44,907 nucleotides of DNA from contig CABQND010000005.1 of assembly GCA_902465495.1 (NCBI GenBank), positions 1 through 44,907 on the forward strand. The letters run 5' to 3'. The translations under genes were made by a program, and so were the position numbers. This document shows positions 32,868-41,512 of the stretch, in pieces; the first letter of the stretch is position 1; each line of letters opens with the position of its first letter. The DNA comes from an uncultured Eubacteriales bacterium (GTDB lineage: Bacteria; Bacillota; Clostridia; Christensenellales; Borkfalkiaceae). Under the pieces are notes generated by a model. It saw nothing but the letters and a program-made list of their open reading frames with translations. It did not search any database and was not told the origin of the DNA.

Positions 32868-34220
32868 ATGCAGCTTACCGTTCCCGAAAAACTTCTTTCG
32901 CTCGCGGCAAAAGCGGATTTTCCGCTGTACGTCGTGGGCGGCGCGGTGCGCGACGCGCTCGCGTCCCTTCCTGCCTCGCAGGACTGGGACCTCTGCGCGC
33001 CCGTTTCCGCAGAGCGTTTTTCCGCACTCGCAATCGAATGCGGGCTGGAAGTGAACGGCGTCTACAAAAACACGGGGACGGTGAACCTGACCGACGGGTC
33101 GGTCAAAATGGAATTTACCTCCTTCCGCACGGACGTATACCGCCGCGGCGAACACGCTCCCGCCAAGATCACCTTCACTTCGGACATCCGCACGGACGCG
33201 CTCCGGCGGGATTTCAAATGCAACGCGCTGTATTACGACATTCAAAAAGGCGAGCTGGTCGACCCGCTGGGCGGCGAGGCGGACGTGCGCGAAAAAGTAC
33301 TGGAAACGACGCGCGACGCGGACGAAGTATTTTCCGAAGACGGGCTGCGGCTCATGCGTTTGGCGCGCCAGAGCGCACAGCTGGGATTTACGCCCTCGTT
33401 TGCCTGCCTGTTCGGCGCGAAATTCAATGCGGCGCGCATCGCAAAGATCTCCGCAGAGCGAATTTTTGCCGAACTCCTTCTCATCTTGCACGCCGATGAA
33501 AAATACGCGCGCCGATACGCGCACTACGACGGACTGAAAATTTTGGAGAGCACGGATGTTCTCAACTACATTCTGCCCGAGCTTGCGGCGGGCAAGGGTA
33601 TGGCGCAACGGAGAGATTTTCACGACCACGATGTGCTCGAACACTCCTTCCGTGCCTGCAAATACGCCGATCCGCGCGTGCGGCTTTCGGCGCTTCTGCA
33701 CGACGTGGGAAAACCCGCCGCCTTCCGCGAATCGGGGAAATTTCACGGGCACGACGTCGTCGGCGAAGAGCTCGCGCGCACCGTTCTTGAACGGCTCAAA
33801 GCTCCTAAAAAAACGACGGAGACGGTGTGCCGCCTCACCAGACTGCATATGTACGATCTGGACGGCAAGGCGCGCGAGAGCAAGATCCGTGCGTTTATCG
33901 TGAAAAATTTTGATGTATACGCCCCCTTGCTCCTTTTGAAACAGGCGGACTTTTCGGGTTGTAAAGACGATCTGCGGGTCTGCCCCACCATTGAAAAATG
34001 GGAAGCCATCCGCGCATCGATGCAGGCGGAAGGCGTGCCCTTTACTCTCAAAGAACTCGCCGTGCGCGGAAACGATCTGCGCGGGGCGGTTCCCGAAAAG
34101 AAAACGGGCGAAGTTTTGGCAAAACTGCTTTTGTTCTGTGCGCAGGACGGAAGGCGCAATCACCCGCAAATACTCTTAAAGGAAGCGGCGCGCATCGCCG
34201 CGGAGGAGACGCATGGCTGA
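32868..34220 (+). CDS. cca: CCA-adding enzyme / tRNA nucleotidyltransferase with HD domain
   Basis: A 450-aa class II nucleotidyltransferase. GGAVRD is at 24-29, the catalytic DWD at 39-41, and RDFKCNALYYD near 107-117. HDHDVLEHSFRA and LLHDVGKPA (about 276-284) form an HD phosphohydrolase domain. It repairs or adds the 3' CCA of tRNA. ATG 32868 is preceded by CGGAG; upstream in-frame ATGs lie in or before the promoter. The last 8 nt overlap rmuC. Confidence 0.9.
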   Translation: MQLTVPEKLLSLAAKADFPLYVVGGAVRDALASLPASQDWDLCAPVSAERFSALAIECGLEVNGVYKNTGTVNLTDGSVKMEFTSFRTDVYRRGEHAPAKITFTSDIRTDALRRDFKCNALYYDIQKGELVDPLGGEADVREKVLETTRDADEVFSEDGLRLMRLARQSAQLGFTPSFACLFGAKFNAARIAKISAERIFAELLLILHADEKYARRYAHYDGLKILESTDVLNYILPELAAGKGMAQRRDFHDHDVLEHSFRACKYADPRVRLSALLHDVGKPAAFRESGKFHGHDVVGEELARTVLERLKAPKKTTETVCRLTRLHMYDLDGKARESKIRAFIVKNFDVYAPLLLLKQADFSGCKDDLRVCPTIEKWEAIRASMQAEGVPFTLKELAVRGNDLRGAVPEKKTGEVLAKLLLFCAQDGRRNHPQILLKEAARIAAEETHG

Positions 34221-35454
34221 AATTTTTTCCGTTATTGCGGCAATATGCGCCGCACTTTCGCTCGTCGTAAGCATTTTGGTGCTGATCGGGCAGAAAAACG
34301 CGCATACGTCCCCGTCAAATCGTGACACGGGGCGGTTGGAACAGCTGGTTGACCGCGCAAATTATATTGCCGAACAGAGCAGCCGCGCGACGAGAGAATA
34401 TCTCGATTTCATGGCAAAACAGCAGGGCGGAAATCTGCAAGGGATACAGGAAAAACTGGAAACGCTCAACGCCGTCACCGAACGCAGGCTGGCGGACATC
34501 CAGCGCGTCGTTGCGGGCGAGATCAAGTATATGACCGAGCAGAACGCGCACAACCTCGAACAGATTCGCCAGACGGTGGACGAAAAACTTTCCTCCACCC
34601 TCGAAAATCGGCTCAACAAGAGTTATTCGATCATCAACGAGCGGCTGGAAGCGGTGTACAAGGGCATCGGCGAGGTACAGCAGCTTGCGGGGAGCGTTGC
34701 CGACATCAAAAAAGTGTTCACCAACGTGAAACTGCGCGGGACCTGGGGCGAAACCCAACTTTCCGCCCTGCTCGAACAGATGCTTTCTCCCGCACAGTAC
34801 CGAGCAAACGTGCGCGTCGATCCCCTGTCGAGCGACGTTGTGGAATTTGCCATTCTTCTCCCTTCCAAAGACGGAGAGGCCGTATATCTGCCCGTGGACA
34901 GCAAATTCCCCATCGAAGAGTACCGCCGCCTGCTCGATGCTTCCGATTCGGGTGACAAATTGCTCGCCGAAAAAGCGACGAAAAACCTCGAACGCGCCCT
35001 GAAATTGCAAGCGGAAACCATTTCCAAAAAATATATACGCCCGCCCATGACAGCGGACTTTGCCGTAATGTTCCTGCCGCTGGAAGGACTGTACGCGGAG
35101 AGTTTAAAAATGCCGGGGCTTGCCGAATTTTTCGCGCAAAAACGAATCCTTGCCTGCGGGCCGGCCAACCTCGGCGCTCTTTTAACGACGTTGCAGATCG
35201 GGTACAAGACGGCGGCGATCGAAAAACGTTCGGGCGAGCTTTGGGAACTTTTGTCCGCATTCCGCCACGAATTCAAAAACTTTGTGCAGATCCTCGAAAA
35301 AGCGCAGAAGAAATTGCAGGAAGCACAGGATACTATTGAAAATGCCGCCAAAAAGACGCGCACCATCGACCGCAAACTCAAAACCGTTTCGGAAATTTCA
35401 GACGAACGAAGCGAGTTTTTGCTCTCCGACGGCGAAAGCCGCGACGAGGAATGA
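34213..35454 (+). CDS. rmuC: DNA recombination protein RmuC
   Basis: A 413-aa protein with one N-terminal membrane helix (about 5-25), a long coiled coil (30-160) and the RmuC nuclease-like core (RGTWGETQLSALLEQML, about 175-191; VYLPVDSKFPIEEY near 225-238), then a further coiled coil. It limits inversions between short repeats in E. coli. The start overlaps the cca stop by 8 nt (ATGGCTGA), so the two are translationally coupled. Confidence 0.93.
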   Translation: MAEIFSVIAAICAALSLVVSILVLIGQKNAHTSPSNRDTGRLEQLVDRANYIAEQSSRATREYLDFMAKQQGGNLQGIQEKLETLNAVTERRLADIQRVVAGEIKYMTEQNAHNLEQIRQTVDEKLSSTLENRLNKSYSIINERLEAVYKGIGEVQQLAGSVADIKKVFTNVKLRGTWGETQLSALLEQMLSPAQYRANVRVDPLSSDVVEFAILLPSKDGEAVYLPVDSKFPIEEYRRLLDASDSGDKLLAEKATKNLERALKLQAETISKKYIRPPMTADFAVMFLPLEGLYAESLKMPGLAEFFAQKRILACGPANLGALLTTLQIGYKTAAIEKRSGELWELLSAFRHEFKNFVQILEKAQKKLQEAQDTIENAAKKTRTIDRKLKTVSEISDERSEFLLSDGESRDEE

Positions 35455-35537
35455 CCCCTCACCCCATCCTTTTTGATACAGGCAGAAAACCTTTTTACAA
35501 TTTCACTTCCCTGACAGAATTTTACTGCTCCGAATCA

Positions 35538-35566
35538 TTGCAAAAGAATTACAGATATATTATAAT
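35538..35566 (+). promoter_or_regulatory. Promoter placed directly at the start codon
   Basis: TTGCAA (35538-35543) and TATAAT (35561-35566) are separated by 17 bp. Only six bases separate the -10 from ATG 35573, so the transcript should begin at or next to the A of the start codon. Confidence 0.75.
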
Positions 35567-35572
35567 ACAAAT

Positions 35573-35887
35573 ATGAAAATCGAAAAAATTCAATTGAAAG
35601 AAACACTTCCCCGTGAAGAAGAATTTACCTTTTCCGAGAAGACGGTACAGGGCGCGCGTGTCGGTAAAAAAGAAGGCGCACAGCTGATCATATCGCCCCG
35701 CCGTTTCAAGCTGTTTTCGGAGGGTACGGACATCGTGCACATCCTTTCGGGCAGCGGGCATTTCAAACATGCGCGCGGCGAGACGGATTTTTCGGCAGGC
35801 GAAAGCTTTTGCCTGCAAAACGCAGGCGAGTACGAAGTAAACGGGAATTGTGTTTTTCTCGTGCTTCGCGATCAATTGAAACAATGA
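35573..35887 (+). CDS. Small cupin-like protein, probably from leaderless mRNA
   Basis: A 104-aa beta-rich protein with a cupin-like pattern: DIVHILSGSGHFKHARGE (about 53-70) and then FSAGESFCLQNAGEYEV. It has few metal-ligand histidines, so a binding rather than enzymatic role is likely. The only methionine is the first residue, and no ribosome site exists because the promoter -10 ends 6 nt upstream. It is followed after 7 nt by the large surface protein and may be cotranscribed. Confidence 0.65.
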   Translation: MKIEKIQLKETLPREEEFTFSEKTVQGARVGKKEGAQLIISPRRFKLFSEGTDIVHILSGSGHFKHARGETDFSAGESFCLQNAGEYEVNGNCVFLVLRDQLKQ

Positions 35888-35894
35888 GGTAAGT

Positions 35895-38846
35895 ATGGTA
35901 AAATCCAATTTCAGTTTCGGCGGGAAACTGCTGACCATTTTTTTGACGCTTGTGATCTTCATCGGTGCGATCGCAGGTACGATCGTCATCGTGTATAAGA
36001 CAGTAAAAGTACGCACGCTGAGCGATATGCTGCTCGGTGACGGCGACTGGATCTCCGAAGAATACGACGGTACGATCAGCGAATTTGTGGGGAAAATTTC
36101 TTCCGCTCTCAGCGGTGAGATTACGCTGAATACATTGCGTGAAATCTCTCCTGCGCTCGGCGAAAAAATTGATGCGATCGCGGATAATGCCGAAAACATG
36201 GGCATGTTTAAATTTGACCGCGACACGCTGTATTCCACACCCGTCAACCAGCTTTCTTCCAATCTCGGCGGGATCCTTATTTTATCGGGCACTTTAAACG
36301 GCTTTGCTTCGACTTTCGGCTTTCCTCTGCCCGACCTCGACTTGATCACAGGTGCCGCCGAAGGTGAAGAACCTCTGCTCATCGAAACGCGCGTCAATGA
36401 TAACGAATCGGGCACACTGGACAAAGCCTTTTCCCTTTCCGAAACGCCTTACACATATTATACGCGCTCGGATGTGTTCCGTTCCTCTTTCACTGTTACA
36501 GACGATGACGGTGCAACAACGGAAATGCCCGTACTTTCTTGGGAAGAAAAGCTTTTGTTTGCGGCGGATAACGTTACTACCGTGAACAACTATCTTGCGC
36601 AAGGCGGAAAAACGCTGTATTTAAAACGTTTGGTTGTCAACGAAGATGCCGAACCATATGTTACCTATTCGCGCATTACCGAAAACAACGATGCCATTTA
36701 CACACAGACTGAGGGCGAAAACGGGGCTTCCAGCTATACGTTCGCGCTCACGCGCAGCGATACCGTGACCGAAACGCTTTGCGTTTGGTCGGCTGAAGAG
36801 GGCGATTACGTGCCCGCACAAACGAGTGATCTCGAAACGAGCGTGTATTTACCGGAAATTGCCGCGAAATATCGCTACGAACCGCTTTACGCAAAAGTAT
36901 CCGAAAAACCTGCCGAAGGCGAATATTACCAATATGACGGCGCATATTACGTACTCGCAACAGAACTGACCGAGAGCGGAAAATATGCCGTTGACAGCGA
37001 AAACGGCGGGTTTGTCATTCGGGGTAAGTATGCTTCGCAGACTTTGTATTATCGCGACTATCTTTATACCGAAGCCACTGCCGATCAGGCAAATGCGGAA
37101 ACGCCGTTGTATGTGCGTACGAACGGTATCAGCGATCTGCCCATTGCCTATGCAATGGATGCACTTGCTTCCGCGCTCGATAACAGCACCTTTACGCTGG
37201 ATAAACAGTCTAAATACTTCGGATTTAAGTTGGAAAACAATTTGCTCGATCCGATCATGCACGTGCCCTTTGAATATATTTCGGATGCCATGAGCCCCGA
37301 AATGCAGGGTGTGTACCTTGACGAAGTCATTACCGGACTGAATGCGCAGTCCTCGCAGATCCTTCTTTATCTTGCCTATGGCACGGAAGGGATCGACTAT
37401 ACGGTCGCCGAAGACGGCGTGACCATTGAGCCCATCAATCGCCGCACGGTCGGCGAGCTCTCGGGGCGGATGGACGGAATCAAAATTTCGGATGCCATCG
37501 ATATGGGTGAAAATCCGCACCGTCTGCTGGAAGCGATCGGCGATTGGACACTCAATGATTTTTCGGACAGCGAAAAGATCGATTCTCTCCGCCTGGATCA
37601 GGTACTCAACATCGTGACCGATGAAGAGGCGGAAAAAACAGGCCAAACCGCTTCCCCGAAAATTTTGCAAACGCTTGCAGAATATCCCCTCGGCGAGATC
37701 GGAGGCGCGATCGACTCCATTCCCCTTTCCGATATGTTGAACGACGAACTCGGGGAAGATGACCCGCTTTTACAAAGCCTGCGCGGCTCTACCTTGCAAA
37801 CACTCACACAGGATATACGCAATCTGTCCGTGCAAACGGTATTTGCCGATAAAATTTATGCCTACCACAGTGTCGGCAACGCTTCCGACTATGCCGGTAT
37901 AGACGGGCTTGCGGCAAAATACGGCGCAAACAATCTGTATATATATTCACGCGGCCAATACATCGTATACGATCCCGACACGCACGGCGGCGACGCGGCA
38001 CTCTATTCCCCCTACAAACTTTTAGAAGCGGGCGAACTTGCCGACTATACGGCGGCAGGCGTTCCCCTATATGTTCTTCGCGAAGTGCAGAACGGCGACG
38101 CGACGAGCATGGAATTCGTACTCGCGACAGGCGTGACCGCTTACAAACTGCCCGCATATGACGCCGAAGATGAAAATTCCGTCGATTACTCAAAATTTCA
38201 GCTGTATACCCGCACAACAGACGAAAACGGTAAATACGTGTACGAAAAAATCGCGCAAAGCGCGACGTACACCGTAAGCCGCCTGTATTACCAACCCACG
38301 CCCGACTCATACCGCGCGATCGCGCTCGAAGTGGCTTCGTACGGCGTTTTGGAAGAATATGCGGGCGCAGACCTGTATACGCGGCTGAATTTTGCGGCAA
38401 ATCACGCCGCGGGAGCGGAGTACGACGAAGGGAATTTGTTCCGCTTCGACGCCGAAAAACAGAGCTGGGTGCAAGTGCGCCTCGCCCTTTCGGACAGCGG
38501 CACGGGAAAATACGTCGTATCCGATGATATTGCCGACGGCACCGCGCTGTTTACGTACGGCGAGATCGTCGGGATTTGGAGATATATGCTCCAAAAAGAC
38601 GGCGCAGAACAATATTGCACCATGCAGAACATCGATACACTGATAAACAACGTGCAGAGCAACATGAATAAGGCAAACCTCTCTTCCCTGTACGCCGACG
38701 GCATGATCGATATCACGCCGCCCTCGGATGCGGGCGTTACCGTCGAAACGATGTTAAAGACGCGTGTCGGCTCGTCCGGTAAAACTCTGGGCGAACTTAC
38801 CGTCGGTCAGCTCATCAGCGAGATCTATAAGCTCCTCACCGCATAA
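35895..38846 (+). CDS. Large membrane-anchored extracellular protein with internal repeats
   Basis: A 983-aa protein with one N-terminal hydrophobic helix (about 10-34) and no lipobox or C-terminal LPXTG, so it is probably anchored by an uncleaved signal and faces outward. A short motif recurs: RTLSDMLLGDG near 38, TVGELSGRMDGIKISDAI near 516, TLNDFSDSEKIDSLRLDQVL near 552, PLGEIGGAIDSIPLSDML near 598 and TLGELTVGQLISEI near the C-terminus. Tyrosine-rich beta segments (LYVRTNG, LYVLREV, YYQYDGAYY) lie between. I do not recognise a named family. A GAGGTAAGT site precedes ATG. Confidence 0.75.
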   Translation: MVKSNFSFGGKLLTIFLTLVIFIGAIAGTIVIVYKTVKVRTLSDMLLGDGDWISEEYDGTISEFVGKISSALSGEITLNTLREISPALGEKIDAIADNAENMGMFKFDRDTLYSTPVNQLSSNLGGILILSGTLNGFASTFGFPLPDLDLITGAAEGEEPLLIETRVNDNESGTLDKAFSLSETPYTYYTRSDVFRSSFTVTDDDGATTEMPVLSWEEKLLFAADNVTTVNNYLAQGGKTLYLKRLVVNEDAEPYVTYSRITENNDAIYTQTEGENGASSYTFALTRSDTVTETLCVWSAEEGDYVPAQTSDLETSVYLPEIAAKYRYEPLYAKVSEKPAEGEYYQYDGAYYVLATELTESGKYAVDSENGGFVIRGKYASQTLYYRDYLYTEATADQANAETPLYVRTNGISDLPIAYAMDALASALDNSTFTLDKQSKYFGFKLENNLLDPIMHVPFEYISDAMSPEMQGVYLDEVITGLNAQSSQILLYLAYGTEGIDYTVAEDGVTIEPINRRTVGELSGRMDGIKISDAIDMGENPHRLLEAIGDWTLNDFSDSEKIDSLRLDQVLNIVTDEEAEKTGQTASPKILQTLAEYPLGEIGGAIDSIPLSDMLNDELGEDDPLLQSLRGSTLQTLTQDIRNLSVQTVFADKIYAYHSVGNASDYAGIDGLAAKYGANNLYIYSRGQYIVYDPDTHGGDAALYSPYKLLEAGELADYTAAGVPLYVLREVQNGDATSMEFVLATGVTAYKLPAYDAEDENSVDYSKFQLYTRTTDENGKYVYEKIAQSATYTVSRLYYQPTPDSYRAIALEVASYGVLEEYAGADLYTRLNFAANHAAGAEYDEGNLFRFDAEKQSWVQVRLALSDSGTGKYVVSDDIADGTALFTYGEIVGIWRYMLQKDGAEQYCTMQNIDTLINNVQSNMNKANLSSLYADGMIDITPPSDAGVTVETMLKTRVGSSGKTLGELTVGQLISEIYKLLTA

Positions 38847-38854
38847 CCGCACCG

Positions 38855-38888
38855 CCGCCCGTCCTCGATATGAGGACGGGCGGTTTTA
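38855..38888 (+). terminator. Terminator of surface-protein unit
   Basis: A 12-bp stem (CCGCCCGTCCTC with its complement) and a five-base loop are followed by TTTTAT. Confidence 0.92.
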
Positions 38889-38955
38889 TCGCGCTCCGTT
38901 TGCACTTTTTTACCGAAAAAATACACGATCGGTGCGGGTTCGGCGCAAAAAATCA

Positions 38956-38984
38956 TTGACGAACGCAAAAAAATGCGGTATAAT
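38956..38984 (+). promoter_or_regulatory. rpsF operon promoter
   Basis: TTGACG (38956-38961) and TATAAT (38979-38984) are separated by 17 bp. Confidence 0.82.
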
Positions 38985-39016
38985 ACCATATGCGCTGAAA
39001 AAAGCGCGCAAACCTT

Positions 39017-39060
39017 GCGTATCGAGAGATACGCCGAATACGACCGGGAGGTGAAGATCA
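39017..39060 (+). promoter_or_regulatory. Possible S6:S18-binding leader of rpsF
   Basis: A 7-bp hairpin (GCGTATC, loop GAGA, GATACGC at 39017-39034) is followed by CGAATACGACCGGGAGG. The rpsF leaders of many bacteria carry a structure bound by the S6:S18 complex with conserved CCG elements. The position and the CCGAATACGACCGG segment fit loosely; assignment is tentative. Confidence 0.4.
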
Positions 39061-39345
39061 ATGAAATACGAGATGCTGTATTTGATCGATTCCGCCGTTG
39101 CCGAAGAGGCACGCGACGGTTTGATCGCCAAATTCGAAGACGTTGTCAAGAATTTGGGCGGCACGGTACTTTCTACGGACAAATGGGGCATGAAAAAGCT
39201 CGCTTATCCCATCAACTACAAGAGCGATGCTTTCTATGTGCTCATGACCTTCGATGCAGAAGGCTCTGCCGTAAAAGAACTCGACCGTGTTGCGGGCATT
39301 ACCGATGGCGTGATCCGCAGAATGATCACAAAAGCTCAGGCGTAA
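39061..39345 (+). CDS. rpsF: 30S ribosomal protein S6
   Basis: A 94-aa bS6 protein: MKYEMLYLIDS start, LGGTVLSTDKWGMKKLAYPINYKSDAFY-type central block (about 33-60), and VIRRMITK end. It binds the central domain of 16S rRNA together with S18. GGGAGGTG lies before ATG. It is first of rpsF-ssb-rpsR. Confidence 0.96.
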   Translation: MKYEMLYLIDSAVAEEARDGLIAKFEDVVKNLGGTVLSTDKWGMKKLAYPINYKSDAFYVLMTFDAEGSAVKELDRVAGITDGVIRRMITKAQA

Positions 39346-39358
39346 ACGGAGGGAAAGG

Positions 39359-39766
39359 ATGAACAAAGTATTTTTGATCGGAAACGTAACGCGCGATCCG
39401 GAACTTTCGGAAACGCCCAGCGGCGTTGCCGTCTGCCGTTTAGGACTTGCGGTCAACCGCCGCTTCTCCTCTACCGACGAGACCGATTTCTTCAACATTA
39501 CCGCGTGGCGCCAGCTCGCAGAGCGCGTCGCAAAATATGTGAAGAAAGGCAACAAAGTCGCCGTCACGGGCAGCATCCAGATCCGCAATTATGAAGATAA
39601 CAGCGGCCAGAAACGCACCGCCGTCGATATCATCGCCGACGACGTCGAGTTTTTGACCCCCAAGAACGCATCCTCTTCCGACGATGACGGCTTTGCTCCG
39701 GCGGCTCCTTCCAAAAAGAAACCCGCCCTCGAAGCCTTCGACGACGATTCCGACATTCCGTTCTAA
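39359..39766 (+). CDS. ssb: Single-stranded DNA-binding protein
   Basis: A 135-aa protein with an N-terminal OB fold (MNKVFLIGNVTRDPEL, then FFNITAWRQLAERVAKYVKKG), a disordered linker and the conserved acidic tip DDDSDIPF that recruits partner proteins. It follows rpsF by 13 nt in the standard operon. Confidence 0.97.
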   Translation: MNKVFLIGNVTRDPELSETPSGVAVCRLGLAVNRRFSSTDETDFFNITAWRQLAERVAKYVKKGNKVAVTGSIQIRNYEDNSGQKRTAVDIIADDVEFLTPKNASSSDDDGFAPAAPSKKKPALEAFDDDSDIPF

Positions 39767-39895
39767 AATTTCCCGCATTTTCGGCAGCGCGCCGAAAATT
39801 GCCAAAGGGAAAGTTGCGGCGTTCCCGCAAAACCTTTCCCGATAACCGCAAAAGTATTCGGACCTTTGCGGATCAATTTGAAAAGGAGAACTATC

Positions 39896-40144
39896 ATGGA
39901 AGAAAAACCTGCAGTTCGTAAACCCATGAAAAGAACTTCCCGTCGGAAAGTTTGCGCTTTCTGCCAGGAAAAAGTGGAGTTTATCGACTATAAAGACGTG
40001 AACCGCCTGAAAAAATATATCACGGAAGGCGGAAAGATCCTTCCCCGCCGCATGAGCGGAACGTGCGCTATGCACCAGAGGGAACTTTCCAACGCCATCA
40101 AAAAGGCGCGCATCGTCGCTCTTCTGCCTTTCCGCGGAGAGTAA
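39896..40144 (+). CDS. rpsR: 30S ribosomal protein S18, zinc-binding form
   Basis: An 82-aa bS18 protein. The KVCAFC pair and GTCAMH supply four possible zinc ligands (C-x2-C ... C-x2-H), so this is the zinc-containing variant. YKDVNRLKKYITEGGKILPRR is the rRNA-binding core. ATG 39896 follows AAAAGGAG; an in-frame GTG/TTG-type extension to 39866 is not needed. Confidence 0.95.
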   Translation: MEEKPAVRKPMKRTSRRKVCAFCQEKVEFIDYKDVNRLKKYITEGGKILPRRMSGTCAMHQRELSNAIKKARIVALLPFRGE

Positions 40145-40156
40145 TCAAAACTATCA

Positions 40157-40186
40157 ATCCCCGCCGCAATTGCGGCGGGGATTTTT
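40157..40186 (+). terminator. Terminator of rpsF operon
   Basis: A GC-rich perfect stem (ATCCCCGCCGCA with its complement) is followed by five T residues. Confidence 0.93.
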
Positions 40187-40204
40187 GCATGCCTGATTAT
40201 TTTC

Positions 40205-40235
40205 GCCCGCCGCGTTCCGCGGCGGGCTGTTTTTT
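40205..40235 (+). terminator. Second GC-rich terminator
   Basis: GCCCGCCGC/GCGGCGGGC stem with a five-base loop, then TG and six T residues. It backs up the first terminator and lies between convergent genes. Confidence 0.8.
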
Positions 40236-40241
40236 GCTGTC

Positions 40242-40679
40242 TCATACCCTGCCCAGTACAAAATCCACCGAGCTGTCGAAAAATTTTGCAAGGCGAATGA
40301 TGTTGTCCAAAGTCGGCGCATGTTTCCCCCTCTTCCAGTCAAAAAAGCGCGCTTTGGAAACGTTAGTTTGCGTATATACTTTATACGTCGTCATTTTAAA
40401 ATAGCCGATCAAAAAGTCAAGCCTTTCCGAAAACGGAGGACATTCTTTAAATATTTTCGTTTGCTTTTCCTCTTCCAAGCCCAACAAATAACCGACTGAA
40501 CACCCGAAACAATCGGCCAGTGCAACTGCCGCTTCAACAGACGGCAACCGCTCCGCACGAAGATAATAGTAGATATTTGTAACCCCGATACCTGTCTTTT
40601 GCGCAAGCTCTTTTACAGTCAAGCCGGCATCTTGCATAAGCTCAGATAGCGATTCGCTAAATTTCGACAAAATAACCAT
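40242..40679 (-). CDS. Regulator with two XRE helix-turn-helix domains (copy B)
   Basis: A 145-aa protein with two XRE domains back to back: residues about 10-68 (LTVKELAQKTGIGVTNIYYY, CSVGYLLGLE) and about 85-145 (TYKVYTQTNVSKARFFDW, SSVDFVLGR). There is no other domain. It has the same layout as the next gene, 9 nt away, so the pair arose by duplication. Targets are unknown; the divergent 60-aa gene at 41271 is a candidate. Confidence 0.85.
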   Translation of the reverse strand: MVILSKFSESLSELMQDAGLTVKELAQKTGIGVTNIYYYLRAERLPSVEAAVALADCFGCSVGYLLGLEEEKQTKIFKECPPFSERLDFLIGYFKMTTYKVYTQTNVSKARFFDWKRGKHAPTLDNIIRLAKFFDSSVDFVLGRV

Positions 40680-40688
40680 AACAAAAAT

Positions 40689-41129
40689 TTAATTTCTGCC
40701 TAGCAAAAAATCCACCGAGCAGTCAAAGAAACTTGCTATGCGAACAAGATTTTCAAGCGACGGCTTGCTCTTTCCCGCCAGCCAGTGATAAAAAACGCCC
40801 CAGGAAATTTTTGTTTCTTTTACGAAACGATATTGTGAAATCCCGAATTCCTTTAAAACCGTGCGAAGCCTTAAGCAAAAAGGCAGTATTTGTTTATAAT
40901 TTGCCTCTTCGCACGGATATTCCTTTAACCCCAGCAAAAAATCCGCCGAACAATGAAAAAATTCGATCAGCCCGACAAATGTATCATAATTCGGAACCCG
41001 CTTGCCCGTTATATAAGAAGACAACTTTGAACTGCAAGTATTCATTGCTTCGGCAAGCGCCGTTTGCGTCAGCCCCCGTTCGTTCATCAGTTCTTTTAAG
41101 TTTTCCGATACTTTCGACAAATTTAACAT
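40689..41129 (-). CDS. Regulator with two XRE helix-turn-helix domains (copy A)
   Basis: A 146-aa protein with domain 1 at about 9-68 (LTQTALAEAMNTCSSKLSSY, CSADFLLGLKEY) and domain 2 at about 85-146 (ISQYRFVKETKISWGVFYHW, CSVDFLLGRN). Both halves end in the same [CS]S[AV]DFLLG pattern, showing internal duplication. It is first of a two-gene minus-strand unit, divergent from a small plus-strand gene across 141 bp. Confidence 0.85.
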   Translation of the reverse strand: MLNLSKVSENLKELMNERGLTQTALAEAMNTCSSKLSSYITGKRVPNYDTFVGLIEFFHCSADFLLGLKEYPCEEANYKQILPFCLRLRTVLKEFGISQYRFVKETKISWGVFYHWLAGKSKPSLENLVRIASFFDCSVDFLLGRN

Positions 41130-41270
41130 AAAACAGACCTTTTTCTACAAAATATTATCCTCTAAACCGTGAATAAATGCTTGCATTCTTTCAGTTCAGA
41201 GGCTATACTTTATATACACATCGCAAAGCGCGCGGCGATACAAAAAACAAAAGGAGTACATAAAAATACT

Positions 41271-41453
41271 ATGGAGCAAAAAATGTTTAAAAATGCAGCA
41301 GAATATTACAAGACAACTGCCAAAGAATTTTTAGAGCAGCTTGGGCTCGCACTCAAAGATTACTTTGAATGCACCGTGCAACAAGAAAACGATGCGCTGT
41401 TTGTGACGCTGAACAATGGACAAAACTTTTGCTTGTCCGTGAACAAGGCATAA
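41271..41453 (+). CDS. 60-aa protein of unknown function
   Basis: Sequence MEQKMFKNAAEYYKTTAKEF then LALKDYFECTVQQENDALFVT; it is predicted as one helix pair followed by a beta hairpin. An AAAGGAG lies about 15 nt before ATG 41271; ATG 41283 is an alternative with GGAG 7 nt upstream. It is followed at once by a strong terminator, so it is its own transcript. Its position opposite the double-XRE regulators suggests it may be under their control (inference). Confidence 0.55.
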   Translation: MEQKMFKNAAEYYKTTAKEFLEQLGLALKDYFECTVQQENDALFVTLNNGQNFCLSVNKA

Positions 41454-41458
41454 AAAAA

Positions 41459-41487
41459 CCCGCCTGCGGATTTCATCCGCAGGCGGG
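41459..41487 (+). terminator. Terminator of the 60-aa gene
   Basis: A 13-bp GC-rich perfect stem with a TTC loop. A run of A residues precedes it, so on the minus strand it would carry a T-run as well. Confidence 0.75.
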
Positions 41488-41512
41488 CGAGCCGTCCGAA
41501 ATCAAATTAAAT

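Noticed and set aside
32799..34169. 456-codon open frame antisense to cca
   Set aside because: Shadow frame; cca is supported by catalytic and HD motifs.
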